A stretch of 11,801 nucleotides of DNA from an uncultured Actinomycetes bacterium (GTDB lineage: Bacteria > Actinomycetota > Actinomycetes > S36-B12 > UBA5976). The notes below the pieces were generated by a model, which was not told the DNA's origin, made no database searches, and saw nothing but the letters and a program-made list of their open reading frames with translations. Location: assembly GCA_903925705.1 (NCBI GenBank), contig CAIYGJ010000224.1:1-11801 (forward strand), in the 5' to 3' direction. A program made the translations under genes and the position numbers. Every line of letters begins with the position of its first letter. Position 1 is the stretch's first letter. Below are positions 6,772 through 11,801 of the stretch, piece after piece.

Positions 6772-8144
6772 TTCATTCCTGTTCGGCTTATTTGGGTGAC
6801 TTGATTTTCATTTTTTGTTTCCGAGAAATTTAGGGCAATTGGATTATCTGGTAAGGCTATTGTTTCGGAAGATCCAGTTGCATGCCCCTTGAAGCTAGCT
6901 CGATGTGAGTAATGCGACATAAGGGGCAAAATGTCACTTGCAGTTACTTTCCCAAGTTCGCCTGATTTGTGTGATCGTTCACCGCAAACGAAAACATCGT
7001 CAGCATGAACATGCGGGCCAGCCAAAATTAATGATGTTGGATGAGCAGAATGCATGATTCCGCCAGTTGTTGGCGTTGCGTGATCTCCGGTAATGACAAT
7101 GGTTGTTGTCTCGGCAAGTTTTGTCAGATTGTGACAAGCACGATCCAGGCTTTCAATGACATCTCGCTTTAGCGTTGGTTGCTTTGTGTGACCGGCTTCA
7201 TCTGTGGCTTTAGTGTGGATGTGAACAAAGGAATGTGTCTTACTTAGTTCAATTCCTGCCAAAATTCGAGACTCAAAATCCTCTTGAACGTTTACGAGAT
7301 CACTTGGAATGTGAGTTTGCGTCATACCTAGAACTTCGGCAAGACCTCGATAAAGTGCCGAACTTGTAACTGCTGCTCCGCTTAGTCCGGTCGATTGTTC
7401 AAAGGATTTAAGTGCAGTTTTCTTGCTGGCCCACTTTGTTACCGGAGCAATCAATTGTGGCTTTCCATTAGCGAGCCGAGTTTTATTTATCGGGTGGGCA
7501 AGTAATAACTCAACTGCTGAAGCTATCCAACTTGTCAAAAGCTCAGCCGAGTAAGCAGCAGATTGTTGGTCAAGTGCTGATTCCAGCGGTAATGGTCGCA
7601 AGACTGGATGAAGGTGACCAAAAAGTGGATCACTGTCACTTACTTCATGTGATGACACAACTTCTGATGCAAGAATGCATTCACCATTTCGCAGTGGATG
7701 CAGAGTTGGATTCAATTCATGGGGCATGACGCGAAGCGCATCGAATAGTTCATTGCAGTCAGTTGCATCCTCACCATTCACTCTGCCTAGGGCATGAAGT
7801 TGGCCACCCTCAATAACTGCTGGACGAAGTGCTAAATGAAAATGCGGATGACCATCGGGAATCTCAATTCCCATGCCGGTGGCCTCGAGTAATGCACGAC
7901 CTGGAAAAGTTTGGGTCTGACCAAACATTGCCCAGTGACTGCGCTCACTTGAAGTTGCTCGGCCGGGGCCAAACGGTTGGTGAATTCCCGATACACCGAT
8001 TCGAGTCAACTCATCTAGATTCGGCGTACTGGCTGCCTCCAGCGGTGTTTGATTATCTAATTCCGCACATGGGCGATCACCGAGACCATCGAAGGTAATC
8101 AAAATCATTGGGGTGCGGTCATCCCACATGAGTGCTGGCTTCAA
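6768..8144 (-). CDS. Archaeal-type 2,3-bisphosphoglycerate-independent phosphoglycerate mutase homologue (ApgM-like)
   Basis: An alkaline-phosphatase-superfamily metalloenzyme of the ApgM type. TFDGLGDRP (17-25) supplies the first metal Asp19. TPLEAASTPNLDEL (33-46) and the TSSERSHWAMFG block (64-75) follow, with Ser66 the likely phosphoryl nucleophile. The metal ligands of the metalloenzyme domain are in DEAGH (315-319), TGDH (352-355) and HSAH (365-368). True ApgM interconverts 2- and 3-phosphoglycerate. The operon context makes a glycolytic role unlikely, and a related phosphotransfer or phosphatase reaction on a pathway intermediate is an alternative. The longest reading (458 residues) begins at TTG 8144, one base after the preceding stop. 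ATG at 8129 or 8108 are alternatives, and the family core begins right after the 8108 ATG. About 45 polar residues trail the usual C-terminus. The stop overlaps the acyl-CoA dehydrogenase start. Confidence 0.85.
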   Translation of the reverse strand: MKPALMWDDRTPMILITFDGLGDRPCAELDNQTPLEAASTPNLDELTRIGVSGIHQPFGPGRATSSERSHWAMFGQTQTFPGRALLEATGMGIEIPDGHPHFHLALRPAVIEGGQLHALGRVNGEDATDCNELFDALRVMPHELNPTLHPLRNGECILASEVVSSHEVSDSDPLFGHLHPVLRPLPLESALDQQSAAYSAELLTSWIASAVELLLAHPINKTRLANGKPQLIAPVTKWASKKTALKSFEQSTGLSGAAVTSSALYRGLAEVLGMTQTHIPSDLVNVQEDFESRILAGIELSKTHSFVHIHTKATDEAGHTKQPTLKRDVIESLDRACHNLTKLAETTTIVITGDHATPTTGGIMHSAHPTSLILAGPHVHADDVFVCGERSHKSGELGKVTASDILPLMSHYSHRASFKGHATGSSETIALPDNPIALNFSETKNENQVTQISRTGMK

Positions 8145-8145
8145 T

Positions 8146-8694
8146 TTAAGCGCTCGCCTTCAGTGAGGTGACTAGGTCCCATTCCTTCTTAATCGTGGCA
8201 ATGGCTTCTGGAACCACGGAAGATTTCCACGTGCTGTTATTAGCAAGCAATGACAGGCGGATGTCAGAAGCAGACAGCTTGCTAGCTGGCGCGGGAAGCT
8301 CAAGGGTTTGAAATCCTTGGTCAGTGAAAAGGGATAACTTGCTGGCTTCCCAAGGGCTAAAAATCCGCACTGCGAATACGGTTTCTTCGGGGATGTTCCA
8401 AGATTCTGGTCGAGTTAAATCAAAGGGAATGACTTGAATCTTCACATTGCTTAATTTCGATATCCCCATGATTGAACATTCGATGATCTTGACTCGCGCC
8501 TCGTAAGCAAATGGATTTGCCGCATCGGTATGACGGTGCGCACTTGCTCCATGCTCTTGTAAATTTTTCAAATCTGGATTAGTCACACCAATAATGATGC
8601 GTTCAAATTTTTGGCTAAGCGCTGAGAGCACTTCCAAGTGTTGGAGATGGAAGGGCTGGAATCTGCCAGTGAAGCAGGCTACGCGCTCAGACAT
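8146..8694 (-). CDS. NMN adenylyltransferase-like nucleotidyltransferase (NadM/cytidylyltransferase superfamily)
   Basis: A 182-residue single-domain nucleotidyltransferase. GRFQPFHLQH at 10-19 is the (H/T)xGH-type phosphate-binding signature, in the form typical of archaeal NadM. NPFAYEARVKII (80-91) matches the NPFxxxER segment of NadM. KLSASDIR near 158-165 replaces the usual SGTxIR, which contacts the triphosphate. The loop at 50-79 (TNPDLKN to HRHTDAA) is longer than in NadM. The fold should join a nucleotide from ATP or CTP to a phosphorylated or phosphonylated small molecule. NMN adenylylation for NAD is possible, but no other NAD gene is nearby. The ATG at 8694 lies 11 bases after the hydrolase stop and has only a weak ribosome binding site. 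One base separates its stop from the earliest ApgM-like start, so the two products are probably made together. Confidence 0.86.
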   Translation of the reverse strand: MSERVACFTGRFQPFHLQHLEVLSALSQKFERIIIGVTNPDLKNLQEHGASAHRHTDAANPFAYEARVKIIECSIMGISKLSNVKIQVIPFDLTRPESWNIPEETVFAVRIFSPWEASKLSLFTDQGFQTLELPAPASKLSASDIRLSLLANNSTWKSSVVPEAIATIKKEWDLVTSLKASA

Positions 8695-8705
8695 TATTTA
8701 GTGGT

Positions 8706-9320
8706 TCACGCCAGCGCTTTGATCTTTGAGATGGCATCATCTGTTTGAATCACATCTGCGTAGCGGCGACCGACATCTTGCATGTTTGCATCATGAGGTC
8801 CGGCATCTTGATCGCCACACGCATCATCAATTGCAATCGTACGGAAACCGTGTGAGAAGGAATCAACGATGGTTGCGCGAACGCAACCCGAGGAAGTTAC
8901 GCCAGTTACGAGAACGGTGTCAATACTGTTGGTCGTCAAAATGCTGCTCATGTCGGTACCGAAAAATGCGGATGGAAAACGCTTAAGGATGTAAACATCG
9001 CTGTCGTCCCACAAGTCTGGGTGAATTTTTGCTTCGTATGACCCTGGGTGAATATCGCGTAAGGCTGGAACTTTCCAGCGGGCAAACTCGGTGTCAGTAG
9101 ACCAAGCAACTGCGGTATGAATGATTGGAATTCCGGCGGCACGAGCAGCTGGAAAAAGGCGAGCGGCGTTCTTAATCGCACGCTGGGCGTGCTCACTTCG
9201 ACCTAGTGCAAACTTTGGATCACAAAAGGCCATCTGAAAGTCAACGGCAATGATGGCAGGTCGCGTTCCCCAGCCAACTTCACCTTGTCCGTAACCAGCG
9301 TTCTCGAATGAATCTGACAT
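8706..9320 (-). CDS. Cysteine hydrolase, isochorismatase family (N-carbamoylsarcosine amidase-like)
   Basis: A cytoplasmic hydrolase of the isochorismatase-like fold, 204 residues from the start chosen here. The Asp-Lys-Cys triad is visible: Asp27 in IIAVDFQ, Lys113 in ILKRFPSAFFGT and Cys146 in VTGVTSSGCVRAT. The segments SGCVRAT, GFRTIAIDDACGD and PHDANMQDVGRRYADV resemble N-carbamoylsarcosine amidohydrolase and maleamate amidohydrolase more than isochorismatase or nicotinamidase. It probably cleaves an amide or carbamoyl group from a small acid. An upstream in-frame ATG at 9392 would add 24 residues, but ATG 9320 has GGAGG four bases upstream, and its N-terminus (SDSFENAGYGQG) matches family starts (xYxGYGxG). 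It is the first gene of the leftward operon and opens directly beneath the control region. Confidence 0.92.
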   Translation of the reverse strand: MSDSFENAGYGQGEVGWGTRPAIIAVDFQMAFCDPKFALGRSEHAQRAIKNAARLFPAARAAGIPIIHTAVAWSTDTEFARWKVPALRDIHPGSYEAKIHPDLWDDSDVYILKRFPSAFFGTDMSSILTTNSIDTVLVTGVTSSGCVRATIVDSFSHGFRTIAIDDACGDQDAGPHDANMQDVGRRYADVIQTDDAISKIKALA

Positions 9321-9324
9321 GTGC

Positions 9325-9329
9325 CCTCC
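9325..9329 (-). promoter_or_regulatory. Ribosome binding site deciding the hydrolase start
   Basis: A GGAGG on the minus strand sits four bases before ATG 9320. It supports the shorter hydrolase start over the in-frame ATG at 9392, which would extend the gene across the operator-like site at 9351-9360. Confidence 0.75.
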
Positions 9330-9350
9330 AAACGGCAAAATTCCCACTTC

Positions 9351-9360
9351 TTGTATACAT
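9351..9360. promoter_or_regulatory. Operator-like site 1 (TTGTATACAT)
   Basis: It contains the perfect 8-base palindrome TGTATACA at 9352-9359, 31 bases upstream of the hydrolase start. The GTATAC core with flanking T and A resembles operators of GntR-family repressors. It shares TTGTATxCA with the site at 9435-9444. The assignment to GntR is inference. Confidence 0.45.
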
Positions 9361-9434
9361 CTATTCCAGAATTCATGTTGGGTTTTGACCAAATTAAGGC
9401 TTTCAATGGCAACTACAGGCGAAAAGTGGCAGAA

Positions 9435-9444
9435 TTGTATGCAA
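9435..9444. promoter_or_regulatory. Operator-like site 2 (TTGTATGCAA)
   Basis: An imperfect palindrome extending to ATTG...CAAT at 9434-9445, 21 bases before the rightward GTG start. It matches site 1 at eight of ten positions. The two sites start 84 bases apart, close to eight helical turns, so one regulator could bind both on the same DNA face. Confidence 0.42.
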
Positions 9445-9455
9445 TCTGACTAATC

Positions 9456-9460
9456 AGGAG
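9456..9460 (+). promoter_or_regulatory. Ribosome binding site for the GTG-started acyl-CoA dehydrogenase
   Basis: AGGAG lies five bases before GTG 9466. It supports a non-ATG start, and the resulting N-terminus (SSFDLYKTADEHEELR) aligns with FadE25-type proteins. Confidence 0.8.
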
Positions 9461-9465
9461 CCTAA

Positions 9466-10626
9466 GTGAGCAGTTTCGACCTTTACAAGACCGCCGATGA
9501 ACATGAGGAACTCAGATCTGTAGTTCGGGCCCTGGCAGATGCCAAAATTGCCCCGTTTGCAGCAGCGGTTGATGAAGACGCTCGCTTCCCGCAAGAGGCC
9601 TACGACGCTCTAGTTTCGGCCGAACTTCAAGCCATCCACGTACCCGTTGCTTATGGTGGCGCCGGCGCCGATGCATTGGCTTCGGCAATCGTGGTCGAGG
9701 AAGTTGCCCGGGCCTGTGCCTCGAGCAGTCTGATTCCAGGTGTAAACAAACTGGCATCCTTGCCGGTGATTTTCAGTGGCAGTGAAGAACTCAAGAAAGA
9801 ATTCCTACCCGGACTAGCAACAGGTGAGACCTTGTGGTCTTATGCGCTTTCCGAAACTGATGCTGGTAGCGATGCTGGTGCAATGAAAACCACCGCGGTC
9901 GCTAGTGGTGACTCATGGACCCTCAATGGCTCCAAAAAATGGATTACTAATGCCGGGCAAAGTCATATCTATACCGTGCTTGCAGTAACCGATAAAGAAA
10001 AAGGTGCACGAGGCGGCATCACTGCATTTGTTGTAAAGAAAGACGATCCTGGCGTCAGCTTTGGAGAACCAGAAAAGAAACTCGGAATCAAGGGCTCACC
10101 GACTCGCGAAGTGTATTTAGACAATGTTGTCATCCCAGACTCACGCCGCATCGGCTATGTCGGAGCAGGTTTTGGAATTGCGATGACAACACTTGACCAC
10201 AGCCGAATTGCGATTGCTGCGCAGGCAGTTGGAATCGCTCAAGGAGCATTGGATTTTGCAGCTGGTTACATAAAGGAACGTAAGCAATTCGGCAAGGCTA
10301 TTGCTGAATTCCAGGGCATTCAATTCATGGTCGCAGATATGTCGATGAAGCTTGAGGCTGCGCGCCAGTTAACTTACGCAGCAGCAGCCCGCAGTGAGCG
10401 CAATGACGCTGACTTAACTTTCTTTGGCGCTGCTAGCAAATGTTTTGCCTCTGACGTTGCAATGGAAATCACCACAGATGCCGTGCAACTTCTGGGTGGG
10501 TACGGCTACAGTCGCGACTATCCAGTCGAGCGAATGATGCGTGATGCCAAAATTACGCAGATCTACGAAGGCACCAATCAGGTTCAGCGAATTGTGATGT
10601 CACGTCACACTTTGGCATCTAGATAA
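9466..10626 (+). CDS. Acyl-CoA dehydrogenase, FadE25-like
   Basis: A 386-residue canonical acyl-CoA dehydrogenase that oxidises an acyl-CoA to the 2-enoyl-CoA with FAD and passes electrons to electron-transfer flavoprotein. YALSETDAGSD at 126-136 is the FAD/substrate signature, with WTLNGSKKWITN at 151-162 next. QLLGGYGYSRDYPVERMMRDAK (341-362) and IYEGTNQVQR (366-375) close the protein, with Glu368 as the catalytic base. It resembles mycobacterial FadE25 along nearly its whole length, which is the main taxonomic clue here. The start is GTG at 9466 with AGGAG at 9456-9460 and a five-base spacer, a strong ribosome binding site. It is divergent from the nine-gene operon and shares its control region. 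The transporter gene follows after three bases, so the two are probably co-transcribed. Its substrate chain length cannot be read from sequence. Confidence 0.96.
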   Translation: MSSFDLYKTADEHEELRSVVRALADAKIAPFAAAVDEDARFPQEAYDALVSAELQAIHVPVAYGGAGADALASAIVVEEVARACASSSLIPGVNKLASLPVIFSGSEELKKEFLPGLATGETLWSYALSETDAGSDAGAMKTTAVASGDSWTLNGSKKWITNAGQSHIYTVLAVTDKEKGARGGITAFVVKKDDPGVSFGEPEKKLGIKGSPTREVYLDNVVIPDSRRIGYVGAGFGIAMTTLDHSRIAIAAQAVGIAQGALDFAAGYIKERKQFGKAIAEFQGIQFMVADMSMKLEAARQLTYAAAARSERNDADLTFFGAASKCFASDVAMEITTDAVQLLGGYGYSRDYPVERMMRDAKITQIYEGTNQVQRIVMSRHTLASR

Positions 10627-10629
10627 CAA

Positions 10630-11801
10630 ATGTCTCAAGCATCTCCGGAAAAATTGCGCCGAGATGCGCTTGGTATTTTGGCTGCCGCAATTGCGGCACA
10701 ACTTGCGGTTTCCACGGCGCAACAAGGACTACCAGCTCTTGGTCCGATTCTGGCGAGCACCTTTGGACTAACAACTTCTGGTGTCGGATTGCTTTTAGGG
10801 ACCATAAGTCTTGGCACTGCAGTTGCCGTTATTTTTTGGGGAAACTTAGCCGACCGAATCGATGATCGACTTGTTGCATTGATTGGCCTGGTAGGTACGG
10901 CCACCTGCTTCGCAATTGCCGCATTCTTTAAAGCATCTCAGGTTGCACATTTTGCCTTGATTTTTGCTGGCATCATGATGGCTTCACCAACTGTTTCTAT
11001 GACAAAAGGGTTAGCTCGAAATTTTGTTCATTTGGGAAATATTGGATTTGCACTTTCTACTCGTCAAGCCGCTGTTCCAGTTGGCGGAGTCATTGGTGGA
11101 ATTGTCCTAACCTCGATCGCGGTATCACACGGGCTCAGCGCCGCACTTTATGCGCTTGCTGGGCTGATCATTTTGGGTGGACTATTTATCGTTTTCGCTC
11201 CTGTCGGCGTTCCAGAACCACCAAGACTAAAAGCTGAAAATCTACCTCCAGTTAACTGGCGCAGACTTGCTCCGATCTTGGTTGCGGCCGCATTCTTTTG
11301 CCTGACGCAATTAGGAATTGTCGCGCTATTAACTTTGTACTTAAGCGGCAGCAGAGGCTGGACGCCAACTCACGCCGGACAACTTTACGCACTCATGATG
11401 GCTTGCGTAATTCCGCTTCGAATTCGTTTGGGCGTGATTAGTGATCGCTATCCGACTCGGCGAGTTCAGTTCCAGATAGTAATTGCACTACTTGGCGCAA
11501 CTTTGCTTCTACTCTGTGCCGTGCTAGAGCAGTACGCAATTGTCGTTCCGCTACTTTTCCTTGCCGGAATTTCGGCTATGGGATGGAACGGCTTACTGTT
11601 CACAACAGCAGTAGTTGCGGTGCCATCGGAACGAGTTGGATTTACCCAAGGCGTGCTGCATAGTTTTATTTTTGCCGCTGGGGGACTTTCGCCCATCATC
11701 ATGTCCCAGATCGTTGAATCTTTCAGTTGGCAGGCGGCCTGGACGGTTATGGCGATATGCTCAGTTATGGCAGCGGTTTCGCTAAAAATGTTTGATACCA
11801 A
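10630..11801 (+). CDS. Major facilitator superfamily transporter (3' end beyond window)
   Basis: An open frame of 390 codons runs off the right edge without a stop. The translation is strongly hydrophobic, with about eleven or twelve membrane-spanning segments visible, so it is an inner-membrane transporter and nearly complete. GNLADRIDDR at 71-80 is the MFS motif A in the loop between segments 2 and 3, and GVISDRYPTRR at 268-278 is the matching loop in the second half. A soluble linker near 191-212 joins the halves. The ATG at 10630 lies three bases after the acyl-CoA dehydrogenase stop, and its ribosome binding site is poor, so coupled translation is likely. Substrate and direction are unknown. 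By position it may import the acid degraded by the neighbouring enzymes or export a product. Confidence 0.88.
   Translation, partial: MSQASPEKLRRDALGILAAAIAAQLAVSTAQQGLPALGPILASTFGLTTSGVGLLLGTISLGTAVAVIFWGNLADRIDDRLVALIGLVGTATCFAIAAFFKASQVAHFALIFAGIMMASPTVSMTKGLARNFVHLGNIGFALSTRQAAVPVGGVIGGIVLTSIAVSHGLSAALYALAGLIILGGLFIVFAPVGVPEPPRLKAENLPPVNWRRLAPILVAAAFFCLTQLGIVALLTLYLSGSRGWTPTHAGQLYALMMACVIPLRIRLGVISDRYPTRRVQFQIVIALLGATLLLLCAVLEQYAIVVPLLFLAGISAMGWNGLLFTTAVVAVPSERVGFTQGVLHSFIFAAGGLSPIIMSQIVESFSWQAAWTVMAICSVMAAVSLKMFDT

Larger units (their letters stand above)
9321..9465. promoter_or_regulatory. Divergent control region between the leftward operon and the rightward gene pair
   Basis: This 145-base non-coding stretch is the only sizeable gap in the window and must hold promoters for both directions. 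A TTGACC at 9385-9390 is a possible rightward -35, but no good -10 lies at the right distance. I could not assign either promoter firmly. Two related palindromic sites near the two ends suggest that one regulator controls both operons. No regulator gene is in the window. Confidence 0.7.

Noticed and set aside
6768..8144. Housekeeping glycolytic phosphoglycerate mutase
   Set aside because: The fold is right, but the gene lies in a specialised operon next to a nucleotidyltransferase. I kept the family name and not the glycolytic role.
9321..9392. Upstream in-frame ATG at 9392 extending the hydrolase by 24 residues
   Set aside because: The extension has no family similarity and would cover an operator-like site. 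ATG 9320 has a strong GGAGG and a family-like N-terminus.
9385..9416. Rightward promoter with TTGACC as -35
   Set aside because: No acceptable -10 hexamer occurs 16-19 bases downstream, so it was left as a possibility within the control region.
9658..9669. Perfect 12-base GC palindrome GGCGCCGGCGCC
   Set aside because: It codes for a Gly-Ala repeat in a conserved YGGAGADA segment of the acyl-CoA dehydrogenase, so it is explained by protein coding.
11466..11801. Minus-strand open frame of 111 codons at the right edge
   Set aside because: It is antisense to the transporter, whose frame has clear MFS motifs and membrane segments.

Overview
The window most likely comes from an actinobacterium (Actinomycetota) with a moderate-GC, tightly packed genome. 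The best clue is the rightward acyl-CoA dehydrogenase (from 9466), which resembles the mycobacterial FadE25 type almost end to end. GTG and TTG starts, purine-rich ribosome binding sites and nearly absent intergenic DNA fit this. A streamlined freshwater lineage is a guess, not something the sequence proves.

Almost all the DNA is coding, in two divergent blocks separated by a 145-base control region at 9321-9465. Leftward (minus strand), nine genes read as one operon: a cysteine hydrolase of the isochorismatase/N-carbamoylsarcosine amidase type, an NMN-adenylyltransferase-like nucleotidyltransferase, an archaeal-type (ApgM-like) phosphoglycerate mutase homologue, an atypical acyl-CoA dehydrogenase, an MmgE/PrpD protein, selenophosphate synthetase SelD, a class III (CaiB/BaiF) CoA-transferase, a SAM methyltransferase resembling trans-aconitate methyltransferase, and a family-20 glycosyltransferase (trehalose-6-phosphate synthase-like) that runs off the left edge. 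Spacings within this block run from 4-base overlaps to 24 bases, and I see no internal terminator. Rightward are a canonical acyl-CoA dehydrogenase and, 3 bases later, a major-facilitator transporter that runs off the right edge.

The leftward operon does not match any pathway I know. PrpD, CoA-transferase and acyl-CoA dehydrogenase together suggest processing of a small branched or tricarboxylic-type acid as a CoA thioester. The nucleotidyltransferase/phosphomutase pair, SelD, the methyltransferase and the glycosyltransferase suggest activation and decoration of a small molecule instead. The hydrolase could release an amine or carbamoyl group. The operon is therefore either a catabolic cluster with accessory genes or an undescribed small-molecule pathway, possibly using selenophosphate or a phosphonate-like intermediate. 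The control region carries two related TTGTAT(A/G)CA sites that look like regulator operators.

I saw no tRNA, rRNA, CRISPR array, insertion sequence or clear terminator.
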